From Brasenia schreberi (lineage: Eukaryota; Streptophyta; Magnoliopsida; Nymphaeales; Cabombaceae), in the NCBI GenBank assembly GCA_036023115.1, contig JAYKKT010000091.1, positions 35,203,501 through 35,267,500 on the forward strand: 64,000 bases of DNA, written 5' to 3'. The notes under the pieces were generated by a model that was given only the letters and a program-made list of their open reading frames with translations, made no database searches and was not told where the DNA came from. Below are positions 59,201 to 62,577 of the stretch, piece by piece. The position numbers were made by a program, and so were the translations under genes. How positions within the stretch are numbered: position 1 is the stretch's first letter; every line of letters begins with the position of its first letter.

Positions 59201-60127
59201 CTCAGAACAAGAGTTCACAAAAGAAGGTGAAACTAAAAATGTGCAGATCACAGAAATCAAAACTAGAGCTCACAGAAAAAGTGTCTTTACCTAAAAATGT
59301 GCGGGGCACAACCCCAGGAAATTCAAAATGATCATACTGCAAAAAAAGAGAGGAAAATGTCAATATCATAGCAACCAGCTTTTTTGTTGGGTGTAAAAAG
59401 GCCCCACTTTGAAGTAAACCCAAAGCCAGAACATGACGACAGAATTGAATTTAACTCCTCAAAGTGATGACATTCACCTAATCCTAGTCACTTTAAGTCT
59501 GTACCATGTATCGCTTTCCTCTTTAACTAAAGGTTGGAACCATGGAAATCATAAAGTTTAAAAGAGAAGTTATAAATCTCAAACTGACCACAACACTAGA
59601 AGTATTTTCAGAAAGAAATTAGAAAAGGACTCCTGATGTGAAGTACATTCCTAGAGGCAACATTCTCAATGTCAAAAGCTTTCCCTCTTGACTAAATATT
59701 GGAATGATGAGGGACAATTTAAAAGGAATTTAGAGGCACACTTTAACCATAGTAGTTAGATATATTATGGGAAAAGAAATAAGAAAAAAAGTTCTTGCAT
59801 GGTCCAACAAGTATGTTCCTAGAGGAAACGTTCTTGATTCTGGTAGGTATCACTCTTTTGTTCTATAAGAAGCGAATAAGCTTCACCCTGATCAAAGAAA
59901 TAAGAAGGTTGGGAAGAGACCGAAACTCTTTCGAAAACATCCTGCTAAATTTCAGCAGGTATTAGGTGTCACCCTGATCAAAGAAATAAAAAATGAACTC
60001 CTTGCATGTCCCAGCAAGTGTGTTACTAGAGGAAACATGCTTAGTTCTTGTAGGTTTCAGAGGCACAAAGAGAAAATGAGTTTACCTTTTCAAGGTGATG
60101 GCGATGATAAATAATATCATGCATAGC
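15722..60127 (-). CDS. ALG12: ALG12 gene, dolichyl-P-Man:Man7GlcNAc2-PP-dolichol alpha-1,6-mannosyltransferase, 5' exon missing
   Basis: A GT22-family, multi-pass ER membrane enzyme that adds the alpha-1,6 mannose giving Man8GlcNAc2-PP-dolichol during N-glycan precursor assembly, using dolichyl-phosphate mannose. I assembled 17 exons by matching family motifs and splice sites: 60086-60127, 59291-59336, 57128-57214, 56033-56088, 46917-47022, 46369-46427, 41644-41715, 33401-33464, 33171-33274, 30194-30265, 26891-26977, 26721-26788, 23759-23827, 23596-23678, 22117-22219, 16107-16172, 15722-15884. All junctions are GT-AG and all phases agree (1,347 nt, 448 codons plus stop). Diagnostic motifs in order: [108 protein letters not shown]. 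Family members are near 490-500 residues, so about 40-50 N-terminal residues are missing, presumably an exon beyond 64,000. The motifs separate it from the related PIGB and ALG9. No internal stop is seen, so it is probably functional despite heavy TE load. Confidence 0.93.
16107..16172 (-). CDS. ALG12: ALG12 exon 17
   Basis: It is 66 bp, encoding [20 protein letters not shown] then L. It follows the conserved PW-YSKEE motif; the codon split with exon 16 gives Ser where relatives have Arg. The acceptor is atgcag and the donor gtaagt. Confidence 0.92.
18089..18175. repeat. hAT left terminal region with CGTATCG-type motifs
   Basis: The terminus cagtgtt is followed by several copies of cgtat/atacg-type motifs, including ccacgatacgggcgtatc. 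Confidence 0.8.
18462..18641 (-). mobile_element. Internally deleted RTE derivative inside the hAT element
   Basis: The left part (ctaagccttttcccatatta then gatggggtcagctac) is the RTE 3' end. The right part (cctaacacaaccctcctcc … gggaccggccatgcaagggt) is the RTE 5' UTR. All coding sequence between them is missing. No clear target duplication is seen. Confidence 0.75.
18644..20995 (-). pseudogene. hAT transposase, broken
   Basis: On the minus strand, in order: a degenerate BED-like zinc finger (about 20,995-20,770; [16 protein letters not shown] is visible but a metal-ligand Cys is replaced), an Arg/Ser-rich linker, a DUF659 region (20371-19883; [51 protein letters not shown]), the middle region ([12 protein letters not shown] near 19,390) and the hATC dimerisation region ([20 protein letters not shown] near 18,990). 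Introns with GT-AG borders separate the last parts (for example 19120-19198). Damage: a frameshift near 19,880, a stop near 19,635 and a stop near 19,460, both stops where relatives have Trp. The transposase cannot be made full length. Confidence 0.87.
21390..21514. repeat. hAT right terminal region with palindromic CGATACG motifs
   Basis: It contains many copies of cgatacg or cgtatcg, some overlapping as palindromes (gtatcgtatcgtgg, ccacgatacgatacg). It ends with aacactg, the inverted copy of the left terminus. Confidence 0.85.
22117..22219 (-). CDS. ALG12: ALG12 exon 16
   Basis: It is 103 bp, with [17 protein letters not shown] then NKMPW. This is the conserved lumenal domain. The acceptor is ttgcag and the donor gtatat. 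The next intron (5.9 kb) contains the whole hAT transposon. Confidence 0.94.
23413..23500 (+). mobile_element. 88-bp RTE-derived mini-insertion
   Basis: The RTE 5' UTR start (aactccgcccatgtaaggga … ggagggttgtgttagg) is fused directly to the 3' tail (cttagttgtagtag). The flanks gattttctttcgttac (23397-23412) and gattttctttcaatac (23501-23516) match at 14 of 16 positions, showing that it moved as a unit. Confidence 0.8.
23596..23678 (-). CDS. ALG12: ALG12 exon 15
   Basis: It is 83 bp, with [18 protein letters not shown] and ALKALHQL, matching the family's ASY-NYPSG-ALK-LHQ segment. The acceptor is gaacag and the donor gtaagc. Confidence 0.92.
23759..23827 (-). CDS. ALG12: ALG12 exon 14
   Basis: It is 69 bp, with [18 protein letters not shown] and SLLV. 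It corresponds to YNNRKK…W-L-YLIMLG in relatives; the basic NRK patch is reduced here. The acceptor is ggcag and the donor gttgga. Confidence 0.88.
23917..24302 (+). mobile_element. L1-type LINE fragment, zf-RVT region
   Basis: Translation gives the C-terminal part of plant L1 ORF2: [19 protein letters not shown], then [20 protein letters not shown] and [16 protein letters not shown], the zinc-binding RVT region. Stops interrupt it. The target duplication aaagatgcatattca flanks at 23902-23916 and at 25201-25215, the far copy now lying beyond a nested RTE insertion. The fragment ends inside the zf-RVT region with only a short A-rich end, so it is truncated at both ends. Confidence 0.8.
24316..25194 (+). 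mobile_element. RTE LINE copy 2, 5'-truncated
   Basis: A perfect 13-bp target duplication tattaaaaagatg lies at 24303-24315 and 25195-25207. The copy begins in the RT just before [17 protein letters not shown] and runs to the TTG tail (aaaggcttagttgttgta). It is more diverged than copies 3-5 and 7 and has many stops. About 80 bp near 24,745-24,880 is duplicated (cataccaggaagatgttaga occurs twice). It inserted into the target site of the L1 fragment. Confidence 0.87.
25422..25648 (+). mobile_element. 227-bp SINE-like RTE derivative
   Basis: The RTE 5' UTR (about 115 bp) is joined to the last about 75 bp of the 3' end, and it ends in (GTAGTT)n. The perfect 11-bp duplication tatcatgagtg is at 25411-25421 and 25649-25659. 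It has no coding sequence; it must have been mobilised by RTE proteins acting in trans. Confidence 0.85.
25783..25841. repeat. Compound (AC)n(AT)n microsatellite
   Basis: A long AC run passes directly into an AT run. Open frames over it on both strands are artefacts of the repeat. Confidence 0.97.
26721..26788 (-). CDS. ALG12: ALG12 exon 13
   Basis: It is 68 bp, encoding [20 protein letters not shown] then SR. It completes the HKELRF signature of the GT22 family. The acceptor is tgacag and the donor gtatgt, leaving a split Ile codon. Confidence 0.94.
26891..26977 (-). CDS. ALG12: ALG12 exon 12
   Basis: It is 87 bp, with [16 protein letters not shown] and [10 protein letters not shown]. The exon ends inside the conserved HKELRF motif. 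The acceptor is ttcag and the donor gttttc. A copia LTR begins only 31 bp upstream of this acceptor, at 27,008. Confidence 0.92.
27008..27307 (+). repeat. 5' LTR of copia relic B
   Basis: It matches 29458-29765 over its length: tgttaaaata start, tcaagcacca, tataaatactcaccttatat, ttatatgcattcttttga. It lies 31 bp from ALG12 exon 12. Its right end is lost at the junction with an inverted RTE piece. Confidence 0.82.
27308..27460 (-). mobile_element. Inverted RTE 5' UTR fragment
   Basis: The sequence from gacgccccaacgaaatgctc to ccggcaatgcaagggtgatc is the reverse complement of the first about 150 bp of the RTE element. No coding part remains. Confidence 0.75.
27461..27919 (+). pseudogene. Copia relic A: RNase H end, split by an RTE insertion
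   Basis: Before and after the insertion at 27,505-27,677 the sequence encodes the C-terminal RNase H part of a Ty1/copia polyprotein: [40 protein letters not shown], then [18 protein letters not shown]. It ends with a polypurine-like stretch gagaggga directly before LTR A. Confidence 0.8.
27505..27677 (+). mobile_element. 173-bp RTE 3'-end insertion
   Basis: Only the last about 150 bp of RTE (from gaggtagaggacgaccacaa) and the TTG tail are present. The 10-bp duplication tgataaccaa is at 27495-27504 and 27678-27687 and splits a copia RNase H coding region. Confidence 0.82.
27920..28199 (+). repeat. 3' LTR of copia relic A
   Basis: It begins tgttgaagaataatcacg after the polypurine stretch and ends tttatcaaca. 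It is about 280 bp. No second copy of this LTR is present in the window. Confidence 0.7.
28200..29457 (+). pseudogene. Copia relic B: RT and RNase H, broken
   Basis: The Ty1/copia RT is visible as [20 protein letters not shown], then [17 protein letters not shown], then after a gap the catalytic region LLYADDMI (about 28,540). RNase H traces follow ([29 protein letters not shown]). Multiple stops and a deletion between the RT parts. It is followed by the polypurine stretch ttggggg and LTR B. Confidence 0.82.
29458..29775 (+). repeat. 3' LTR of copia relic B
   Basis: It is the partner of 27008-27307 and contains tataaatactcaccttatat. The exact right end is uncertain because the 5' copy is truncated there. 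Confidence 0.8.
30194..30265 (-). CDS. ALG12: ALG12 exon 11
   Basis: It is 72 bp, phase 0 to 0, encoding [20 protein letters not shown] then [17 protein letters not shown] is nearly invariant in ALG12. The acceptor is atccag and the donor gtaagg. A longer open frame in another register overlaps it and is spurious. Confidence 0.94.
30545..30580. repeat. Compound (GT)n(GA)n microsatellite
   Basis: A GT run passes directly into a GA run. Similar compound repeats occur at 14,413-14,436 and 41,263-41,294. Confidence 0.95.
31243..31293 (-). mobile_element. 51-bp RTE 3'-tip insertion
   Basis: Only the CAA-type tail and the last about 30 bp (taagccttttcccatactag, then atgggg) of RTE are present in inverse orientation. 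A perfect 17-bp duplication gtaatactcattctata lies at 31226-31242 and 31294-31310, so this is a true retrotransposition product. Confidence 0.88.
31311..33170. other. ALG12 intron sequence, no element identified
   Basis: Open frames near 31,602 and 32,650 have no motif. A TATA-like tataaagagg at about 31,451 within a possible old LTR remnant is too weak to call. Confidence 0.4.
33171..33274 (-). CDS. ALG12: ALG12 exon 10
   Basis: It is 104 bp, with [18 protein letters not shown] and [14 protein letters not shown]. These are diagnostic for GT22 mannosyltransferases and closest to ALG12. The acceptor is tttacag and the donor gtatcc after the Gly codon. Confidence 0.94.
33401..33464 (-). CDS. 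ALG12: ALG12 exon 9
   Basis: It is 64 bp, encoding [19 protein letters not shown] followed by CV and the first base of Gly. This matches the family S-S-WEA segment and the start of the next membrane helix. The acceptor is ttgcag and the donor gtaatc. Confidence 0.9.
34736..35020 (+). repeat. 5' LTR of the gene-capture element
   Basis: It is 285 bp with a TATA-like sequence ttatataagg at about 34,857. The 36-bp segment holding this TATA is missing from the 3' LTR. Confidence 0.92.
34856..34866 (+). promoter_or_regulatory. Candidate TATA box in the 5' LTR
   Basis: The sequence attatataagg lies about 170 bp upstream of the primer binding site, a plausible place for LTR-driven transcription of the captured fragments. 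It is inferred from sequence only. Confidence 0.5.
35021..35032 (+). other. Primer binding site of the gene-capture element
   Basis: The sequence tggtatcagagc starts at the first base after the LTR and is an exact match to the common plant initiator tRNA-Met primer site. Confidence 0.93.
35063..35318 (+). pseudogene. Captured fragment of an ISU/IscU iron-sulfur scaffold gene
   Basis: ISU proteins are mitochondrial scaffolds on which Fe-S clusters are assembled. The fragment encodes [20 protein letters not shown] and [15 protein letters not shown], the N-terminal part with the first cluster-ligand Cys (PACGD). A leader-like stretch before it ([16 protein letters not shown] then ASKLGQRVL, from 35,093) is in another frame, so a net 2-nt shift near 35,155 breaks it. 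The fragment stops after MKLHIRV, where the reading runs into a stop at 35,326. Confidence 0.88.
35319..35401 (+). other. Noncoding join between captured ISU and bZIP pieces
   Basis: T-rich sequence ends in gcgggtttttcag, which looks like a 3' splice site, 12 bp before the bZIP start codons. It may be a leftover of a 5'-UTR intron. Confidence 0.45.
35402..35875 (+). pseudogene. Captured N-terminal part of a group A bZIP gene (ABI5/AREB/DPBF type)
   Basis: These are abscisic-acid-response transcription factors. Visible are the conserved N-terminal phosphorylation boxes: [19 protein letters not shown] (C1), an [15 protein letters not shown] C2 and [20 protein letters not shown] (C3). The DNA-binding bZIP domain, which is C-terminal in the family, is absent. 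Two adjacent ATG codons start the piece. It opens a 382-codon frame that runs on through the next two captured pieces. Confidence 0.88.
35402..36550 (+). CDS. Chimeric 382-codon ORF (bZIP piece, out-of-frame LPAT, PPR piece)
   Basis: One open frame crosses three captured pieces. Residues 1 to about 155 are the bZIP N-terminus in its native frame. Residues about 170-255 read the LPAT piece in a wrong frame. Residues about 256-382 are PPR repeats in their native frame. Whether it is translated is unknown. An LTR promoter could supply a transcript, but an upstream ORF (from 34,897, over the ISU piece) would probably reduce translation. Confidence 0.5.
   Translation: MMGSTNGEQAPPLHQTLTRQGSLYNLTLDEVQNHLGNAGKPLASMNQEEFFETITSAKENLDALDPSQMLAPSTLPNVQRQPSLVLNQDLGQKTVGTPGERINQEEERVQRQPTFGEMTLKDFLFRAGVMSQNSDQSFGPPLMPVMDVDALSAPGPQPNKISLSSLRVGNGVTGCRSDCANWDFLPVLRPRSQCHSGLSVRVGSLRRGCGSNSFGLLIGGLVLRFMYMQIPKHSSLWARNMPSSYATTKATLIGFDDFVFSGLVNLYTKCGDLDGAREVFTEMPERNVVCWTSLIVGYVHHGLLRDGLGLSNEMRTQEVKPNQFTLVTVLSACCQLNFLEQVFLMQPSFFEQLSNANVMSMTAMIVGYTHQELSIQAHQMFD
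35878..36168 (+). pseudogene. Captured 5' part of an LPAT gene (1-acyl-glycerol-3-phosphate acyltransferase)
   Basis: LPAT makes phosphatidic acid in the ER. From the ATG at 35,910 the piece reads [20 protein letters not shown] then [13 protein letters not shown], the hydrophobic N-terminus of plant LPAT2-type enzymes. Near 36,010 it shifts frame and continues as [19 protein letters not shown] and [15 protein letters not shown], which holds the NHX4D catalytic motif. About 15 residues of the family are missing at the shift. It ends right after the motif. Confidence 0.88.
36169..36573 (+). pseudogene. Captured fragment of a PPR gene
   Basis: Pentatricopeptide repeat proteins bind organelle RNA. 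Visible repeats are [20 protein letters not shown] then [20 protein letters not shown] and [15 protein letters not shown], followed by a weaker unit ending HQMFD. A TAA at 36,548 interrupts what would read on as MPKRDI, so the native PPR reading is broken there. Confidence 0.88.
36580..36669 (+). pseudogene. Possible fifth captured fragment, unknown source
   Basis: It reads [20 protein letters not shown] then KVVRDEYLH and a stop. It is charged and coiled-coil-like and does not look like the PPR piece or like noncoding DNA. I do not recognise the family. Confidence 0.35.
36670..37282 (+). other. 3' interior of the gene-capture element, no gene recognised
   Basis: There is no open frame of note. 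Two short similar phrases (accatgtgaaggggc) occur at about 36,876 and 36,973. It may be remnant sequence of the parental element. Confidence 0.5.
37283..37294 (+). other. Polypurine tract of the gene-capture element
   Basis: The sequence cttgaggggggg lies immediately 5' of the 3' LTR; it is the usual priming site for plus-strand synthesis. Confidence 0.9.
37295..37553 (+). repeat. 3' LTR of the gene-capture element
   Basis: It is 259 bp and matches the 5' LTR except for substitutions, a longer G run and the missing 36-bp block with the TATA-like sequence. Confidence 0.92.
37559..38735. other. ALG12 intron, nothing identified
   Basis: AT-rich sequence. Two similar stretches mention gcagttcttgtgtgttgcta-type and atgcttcaatgcttttcat-type phrases (about 38,362-38,410 and 38,632-38,670), perhaps an old duplication. 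No gene. Confidence 0.4.
38736..40531 (+). mobile_element. RTE LINE copy 3, 5'-truncated
   Basis: The copy begins in the linker between endonuclease and RT (aagcaaagaaggaagcgaaa) and ends with aaaaggcttagttgttgttg. The RT is in two open pieces: 39078-39806, containing [54 protein letters not shown] and an intact FADD catalytic motif, and 39861-40397, the C-terminal region with [24 protein letters not shown] at 39,804 replaces a Trp codon of the other copies, and a second break lies near 40,110. No clear target duplication. Confidence 0.87.
39078..40397 (+). pseudogene. RTE reverse transcriptase of copy 3, two stops
   Basis: It keeps [11 protein letters not shown] at about 39,742-39,774, unlike copies 4, 5 and 7 which have FAYD. 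The Trp-to-stop change after RKLEL and the altered segment near 40,110 (…[11 protein letters not shown]…) disable it. Confidence 0.85.
40532..41643. other. ALG12 intron, no gene
   Basis: Contains a (GT)n(GA)n compound microsatellite at 41,263-41,294. No coding or TE signal is seen. Confidence 0.4.
41644..41715 (-). CDS. ALG12: ALG12 exon 8
   Basis: It is 72 bp, phase 0 to 0, with [22 protein letters not shown] and [11 protein letters not shown] are conserved in ALG12. The acceptor is tgacag and the donor gtatga. The intron toward exon 9 is 8.2 kb and holds the gene-capture LTR element and RTE copy 3. Confidence 0.92.
41716..43757. other. ALG12 intron, no gene
   Basis: Several short open frames lack motifs. 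A polypurine/polypyrimidine pair (gggagggagggagggtg near 43,484 and cccccctccttccctccct near 43,527) could form a hairpin. Confidence 0.4.
43758..43850 (+). repeat. 3' end of a TTTTGG-tailed LINE
   Basis: The stretch caaagaactcatgtacctga … tttggttttggttttgg resembles the tails at 1-80 and 14,870-14,918. RTE copy 4 inserted at its end. Confidence 0.45.
43858..45748 (-). mobile_element. RTE LINE copy 4, 5'-truncated, longest open RT
   Basis: An 18-bp target duplication with one mismatch (ggttttggaggcttaata at 43840-43857; ggttttggtggcttaata at 45749-45766) proves an independent insertion in ALG12 intron 7. The 3' tail is (CAA)n-type on the plus strand. The copy is truncated in the linker upstream of the RT. 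It is one of the least decayed copies in the window. Confidence 0.92.
43899..45506 (-). CDS. RTE reverse transcriptase, 535 codons open, catalytic motif FAYD
   Basis: One frame is open from [20 protein letters not shown] to the C-terminal VADPV. RT motifs in order: [102 protein letters not shown]. The motif C that is FADD in related copies is FAYD here (codon TAT at about 44,664-44,666), so the first catalytic Asp of the pair is lost. The endonuclease is absent. It is very close to copy 5. Confidence 0.85.
   Translation of the reverse strand: MANDDIRNRWKNYFYNLFNENKDVSISLGDLAKLEKYINHNFYRRIQKNEVKQALKHMKGGKSVVPDNIPIEVWKILGEIGITWLTRLFNEIWKNQKMPEEWRATTLIPIYKNKGDIQNCANFRGIKLMSHTMKLWERIIERRLRQVLSTTENQFGFMPGRSTIEAIHLLRRLMKHFRAKKKDLHMIFIDLEKAYDRVPKEVLWRTLKKRGIPLTYINLIRDMYDGAKTCVRTHEGMTDFFEVNIGLHQGSTLSPYLFIMVMDELTKHIQDEVPWCMLFAYDIVLVEESKKKVNRKLELWRETLESKGLRLSRTKIEYMECKFDHLVTSEDMEIKIGTHCIPQKESFKYLGSIFQSDGRIDGDVTHRINAGWLKWRGTSCILCDKKIPLKLKGKYYRAAIRPAMFYGSECWAVNHQHVQKMSVTEMKMLRWMSGHRRKDRIHNEVIRNKLGVAPIEDKMREHRLRWFGHIERRSKEEPVRRLEKLNLESIKRGRGRPQKCWKETIKNDLAYWDLTPNMAHDRDLWKQRIHVADPV
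45767..46368. other. ALG12 intron, no gene
   Basis: No coding or TE signal recognised. Confidence 0.4.
46369..46427 (-). CDS. ALG12: ALG12 exon 7
   Basis: It is 59 bp, encoding [20 protein letters not shown] with its first base from exon 6. This matches the family's VNLAYG-W-KG segment. The acceptor is ctgcag and the donor gtatgt. Confidence 0.9.
46917..47022 (-). CDS. ALG12: ALG12 exon 6
   Basis: It is 106 bp and includes [16 protein letters not shown] and [13 protein letters not shown], both strong family motifs. The start reads FGGLVG where relatives usually have FGNQVE or similar. The acceptor is atcacag and the donor gtttgt. A 9-kb intron upstream carries the copia element at 48.2-53.6 kb. 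Confidence 0.93.
47023..48163. other. ALG12 intron, no gene
   Basis: An 80-codon minus-strand open frame at 47,811-48,053 has no motif and probably is chance. Confidence 0.4.
48164..48365 (-). repeat. Truncated 3' LTR of copia C
   Basis: It starts tgtcagaatctatcacacta and matches the other LTR until gtgccatta, where the RTE tail begins. Confidence 0.85.
48366..49954 (-). mobile_element. RTE LINE copy 5, 5'-truncated
   Basis: It has the (CAA)n-type 3' tail at 48,366, then the RTE 3' end and RT up to ctaaactaatactaacatct near 49,940. It is almost identical to copy 4 but truncated at a different point and without a visible target duplication, because copia sequence is missing at the site. Confidence 0.9.
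48400..49836 (-). CDS. RTE reverse transcriptase of copy 5, 478 codons open, FAYD motif
   Basis: It is open from [17 protein letters not shown] to VADPV, with all RT motifs listed for copy 4 including [16 protein letters not shown] and [12 protein letters not shown] (TAT codon at about 49,165-49,167). Upstream of the Met the frame is broken by indels near 49,900. The catalytic Asp is lost as in copy 4, so it cannot be active. Confidence 0.85.
   Translation of the reverse strand: MKGGKSVVPDNIPIEVWKILGEIGITWLTRLFNEIWKNQKMPEEWRASTLIPIYKNKGDIQNCANYRGIKLMSHTMKLWERIIERRLRQVLSTTENQFGFMPGRSTIEAIHLLRRLMEHFRAKKKDLHMIFIDLEKAYDRVPREVLWRTLKKRGIPLTYINLIRDMYDGAKTCVRTHEGMTDFFEVNIGLHQGSTLSPYLFIMVMDELTKHIQDEVPWCMLFAYDIVLVEESKKKVNRKLELWRETLESKGLRLSRTKIEYMECKFDHLVTLEDMEIKIGTHCIPQKENFKYLGSIFQSDGRIDGNVTHRINAGWLKWRGTSCILCDKKIPLKLKGKYYRAAIRPAMFYGSECWAVNHQHVQKMSVTEMKMLRWMSGHRRKDRIHNEVIRNKLGVAPIEDKMREHRLRWFGHIERRSKEEPIRMLEKLNLESIKRGRGRPQKCWKETIKNDLAYWEISANMTHDRNLWKQRIHVADPV
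49955..50520 (-). pseudogene. Copia C reverse transcriptase, truncated
   Basis: Open piece 50459-50076: [55 protein letters not shown] and VIYGLKQSP, then a stop where relatives have Arg or Arg-Ala-Trp. The frame continues as [20 protein letters not shown] … TLLLVY and ends before YVDD. Confidence 0.87.
50530..51900 (-). pseudogene. Copia C integrase region, decayed
   Basis: Piece 51040-50750 contains [20 protein letters not shown] and [16 protein letters not shown], the conserved integrase C-terminal segment (R-R-C-FLGY). Further traces run to about 51,900 with many stops and shifts. The catalytic core is not intact. Confidence 0.78.
51974..52198 (-). pseudogene. Copia C protease region
   Basis: It reads [25 protein letters not shown] at the catalytic position matches the DSGA/DSG-type aspartic protease motif of copia. 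Confidence 0.82.
52250..53098 (-). pseudogene. Copia C gag, broken
   Basis: It starts at [18 protein letters not shown] (53098) with [20 protein letters not shown], typical of copia gag; a stop follows. A second piece (52603-52406) has [20 protein letters not shown] degenerate zinc-knuckle-like [14 protein letters not shown] lies near 52,300-52,340. Confidence 0.8.
53224..53235 (-). other. Primer binding site of copia C
   Basis: On the minus strand tggtatgagggc follows the LTR; it differs from tggtatcagagc at two positions. Confidence 0.75.
53236..53562 (-). repeat. 5' LTR of copia C
   Basis: It is 327 bp if the left terminus on the minus strand is tgttagaagatgcg. The right terminus on the minus strand is gattctgaca. 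The exact start is inferred from terminal inverted bases and the near-match target duplication. Confidence 0.72.
53563..56032. other. ALG12 intron, no gene; possible old TE pieces
   Basis: Around 53,690-53,780 and 54,620-54,700 GC-richer phrases (ggcgtggtggccgttataac; gctaaccgctattgataac) look like diverged inverted ends of some DNA element. I could not fix ends or duplications. The 92-codon open frame at 53,910 has no motif. Confidence 0.3.
56033..56088 (-). CDS. ALG12: ALG12 exon 5
   Basis: It is 56 bp, encoding [19 protein letters not shown] once the split Ala codon is counted. It is hydrophobic, as expected for a membrane helix, and corresponds to the family segment RLVLG…LRFFR. The acceptor is gtccag and the donor gtgagg. 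Confidence 0.9.
56662..56821. repeat. Perfect 80-bp tandem duplication
   Basis: The unit starting gtcaaggtctacatcgattc occurs at 56662-56741 and 56742-56821 without a visible difference, so it is recent. It lies in ALG12 intron 4. Confidence 0.95.
56954..57163. repeat. 105-bp tandem duplication spanning the exon 4 donor of ALG12
   Basis: Units 56954-57058 and 57059-57163 start gttgaagatacaattcagca. They differ at a few positions. The first unit ends in an 11-nt filler that makes a 14-bp inverted repeat (cctgttatcagtcc at 57022-57035, ggactgataacagg at 57046-57059). Each unit contains the same splice donor on the minus strand. Confidence 0.92.
57128..57214 (-). CDS. ALG12: ALG12 exon 4
   Basis: It is 87 bp, encoding a membrane segment ([16 protein letters not shown]) and [11 protein letters not shown]. 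The donor is ataacag/gtgagtg. A 105-bp tandem duplication repeats the 3' end of this exon and its donor, so a second identical donor lies at 57,022/57,023. Confidence 0.92.
57425..58170. repeat. Diverged repeats of about 150-180 bp in ALG12 intron 3
   Basis: Three related stretches: about 57,429-57,590, 57,840-58,010 and 58,016-58,170. Shared phrases are aaatccaaaacagcaa, ggggttcag, aaaccagtaa and tatttgctggaaaaactg. No coding potential. Confidence 0.65.
58171..59290. other. ALG12 intron 3, no gene
   Basis: No coding or TE signal recognised. Confidence 0.4.
59291..59336 (-). CDS. ALG12: ALG12 exon 3
   Basis: It is 46 bp and encodes [15 protein letters not shown] plus the first base of a Gly codon. 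The [11 protein letters not shown] motif is one of the most conserved in ALG12. The acceptor is ttgcag and the donor gtaaag. Confidence 0.93.
59620..60065. repeat. Diverged repeat of about 205 bp in ALG12 intron 2
   Basis: The phrases ttgcatggtccaacaagtat … ctagaggaaacg and ttgcatgtcccagcaagtgt … ctagaggaaaca occur about 207 bp apart (59,796 and 60,003), with a weaker copy near 59,630. Confidence 0.55.
60086..60127 (-). CDS. ALG12: ALG12 exon 2 (numbering assumes one missing exon)
   Basis: It is 42 bp, phase 0 to 0, encoding [14 protein letters not shown]. This matches the lumenal-loop segment just after the first membrane span in the family. The acceptor is tttaag and the donor gtaaac. The upstream intron contains RTE copies 6 and 7. 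Confidence 0.9.
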
Positions 60128-60550
60128 CTTAAACCGGCAGTACATGAAAAGATAAAAAGAAGATATATTTGTCAGTTGGTAAGTAATACAGAACGCATAA
60201 GTTTACAAAAACATAAAGGAACTTATTGAATAATGCAAAGGACTAATAATATACATTGAGAAAGTGTATCACATTCAAGAAGATCCAAGAAGAGCACAGT
60301 AAAGCTAAACAAGGAAAAGAAACAGCCACTACGGGTATGGAGACGGTTCTTAAATAAGAGAGAAAATTTTGAAATGAGGGATTGCAACACTATGAAAATA
60401 TTTGCAGCTTCTCTACATTGAGATAAATATTTATATATATATGAAGAAAATTTGTTACTCCCAAACATGAAAGAGCAAATTATTGCACATAAAGCATATT
60501 ATCCAAATGAATAGTCAGTTCAACTCCTTATAGCAGTTTTGCCTTTTTAC

Positions 60551-60955
60551 TAACAACAACTAAGCTTTTTCCCATACTAGATGGGGTCACTACATGGATT
60601 CCTTGTTTCCATAGAACTCGATCATATGTCATGCTAACAGTTAACTCAACATAAGCTAGATCATTCTTTATTATTTCCTTCCAACACTTTTGTAGCCTTC
60701 CCCTTTTAACATTTTCACCGTTTAGTTTATCATACTTTTTAACCGAGCTGTTCCGCATGTCCACGTGTCCAATCCATCTTAACCGATTTTCTCTCATTTT
60801 ACAAACATTCTAACATCTATTATCTATTTATGTCACTCCCAATTTATTTCCAATAACCTCATTATGCATACGCTCTTTCTTTGTGTGACCACACAATCAT
60901 CTTAGCATCTTTATTTCTACCATAGATATTTTTTTATACATATTGATGATTAACT
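60551..60955 (-). mobile_element. RTE LINE copy 6, diverged 3' fragment
   Basis: A diverged RTE 3' end with tail aacaacaac at 60,551. It encodes MRENRLRWIGHVDMRNSSVK and LQKCWKEIIKNDLAYVEL. About 20 bp near 60,800 is foreign to the other copies. RTE copy 7 begins directly at its broken end in the opposite orientation. Confidence 0.8.
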
Positions 60956-61150
60956 TAACTCCGCCCATGTAAGGGATCATCCTTGCATTGCCGGTCCCAA
61001 GCCCGGATAAAGGAGGAGGGTTGTGTTAGGCTTCCGACAACCAGCGTAAAACTTCGTCGGATTTTTACAACATGGATTACAAAAATTATGAGCATTGCTT
61101 TGGGACATCCCCGCCTAGCGACGTGCTGCAAAGCCCGACTGTAAGCAAGG

Positions 61151-61330
61151 GCCACTACATTTTCGCCCGAATGTAGTGAATCAATTGCAGAGAGGGTTCC
61201 CACATCATGGACAGGTGTGGGTAAAGAAGTTAGTCCCGCTACATTGCCGCCCGAATGTAGTGAAAAATTTTCAGAGAGGGTCTCCGCATTTTGATTATGG
61301 ACGGATGCGAAGGGTAAGGAAGCTAGTCCT
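61151..61330 (+). repeat. Paired hairpins in the RTE 5' region
   Basis: Two direct repeats about 86 bp apart each contain a small hairpin: cactacatt (61153-61161) pairing with aatgtagtg (61170-61178), and ctacatt (61239-61245) pairing with aatgtag (61254-61260). The same pair is present in copy 1 near 6,395-6,510. Confidence 0.8.
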
Positions 61331-62060
61331 AAATAATAAGATTCGTATTGGTTCTTCGAATATCGAAACATTATCGGATAAACTAATGGAGGTGGTAGAT
61401 ACTATGATTCGGAGAAAGATTCATATTCTATGTTTACAAGAGACAAAATGGGTTGGAGAAAAAGCAAAGGAGATAGAGGATACAGGTTTTAAATTATGCT
61501 ACTCAGGTAAAGAAAAGGCCCGAAACGGAGTTGGTATTATCATAAATAAATATTTAAAGGAGAATGTAGTAGACATACAAAGATACGGTGACCGAATCAT
61601 GACGTTCAAATTAGTGTTAGGAGCAGAGGTTTTGAATATAGTTTGTGCTTACGCACCCCAAGTAGGACTAGAAGATAGTATAAAGACAGTTTTTTGGGAA
61701 GAGTTAGATAAGGTGTTTCAAAAGATTCCACAAAGGGAGATGATTTGTTTAGGAGGAGATTTAAATGGACATGTCGGTAAAGAGGCATTAGGATATCAAG
61801 GGATTCATGGAAACTTTGGTTTTGAGGATATAAACGAGGAAGGTAGGGAGATTTTAAATTTTGCTATGTTATTTGATCTCTTTATAGTCAATACAATCTT
61901 CAAAAAATGAGATGAATATTTAATTACTTATAAGAGTAGCTTATCACAAACACAAATTGATTACTTTATTTGTAGAAAAAAAGATAGAGCGTGTTGTAAA
62001 GATTGTAAGGTAATTCCAGGAGAAAGCTTAACCACCCAACATTGACTTTTAGTTATGGAT
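61176..62060 (+). pseudogene. RTE copy 7 endonuclease, one to two stops
   Basis: The APE-type domain is open from 61,176 to a TGA at 61,908: GSSNIETLSDKLMEVVDTM, ILCLQETKWVGEKAKEIE, KARNGVGIIINKY, VCAYAPQVGLEDS, CLGGDLNGHVGKE. Beyond the stop the frame continues with YKSSLSQTQIDYFICRKKDR and a further stop in TTQH-stop. The catalytic QETK, GDLN and QIDYF motifs are preserved. Confidence 0.85.
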
Positions 62061-62483
62061 TTACAAATAAAAAAATGGACAAAGAAGAAAAGAGTGCATC
62101 GAGCTATTCGGACCAAATGGTGGAACCTCAAAAGCGAGAAAGAAGATATATTTAAACAGAAAGTCCTTCAAGAAGATGTTTGGAATTATGTTGGCACACC
62201 CTCTGATATGTGGAAAGCTATACATATTAGGAAAGTGGCGAAAGATGTGTTAGGGGTATCTAAGGGAGGTGTACCGGCACAAAAAGAAGCTTGGTGGTGG
62301 AGTGTAGTACAAAATAAAATCAAGGCAAAGAGGGCATGTTACAAATTACATTATGCTAACAAAACTAGTGAAACTTTAGAAGCTTATAAGAAAGCAAAGA
62401 AGGAAGCAAAAAAGGCCGTTAGTGAAGCAAAAGCTAAGATTTGGGAGGACTTATATAAAAAAACTCAACTCAAAAGAGGGTGA
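62055..62483 (+). pseudogene. RTE copy 7 linker between endonuclease and RT
   Basis: The lysine-rich linker reads TKWWNLKSEKEDIFKQKVLQ, WWWSVVQNKIKAKRACYKLH and [20 protein letters not shown]. It ends at a stop near 62,481, after which the frame changes into the RT. Confidence 0.8.
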
Positions 62484-62577
62484 AAGAGATATTTTTAGGA
62501 TAGCTAGGGCTAGAGATAAGAAAACTAAAGATCTTAAGTATGTTAGATAAATAAAACACGAGGATGAAAAAAATCTA

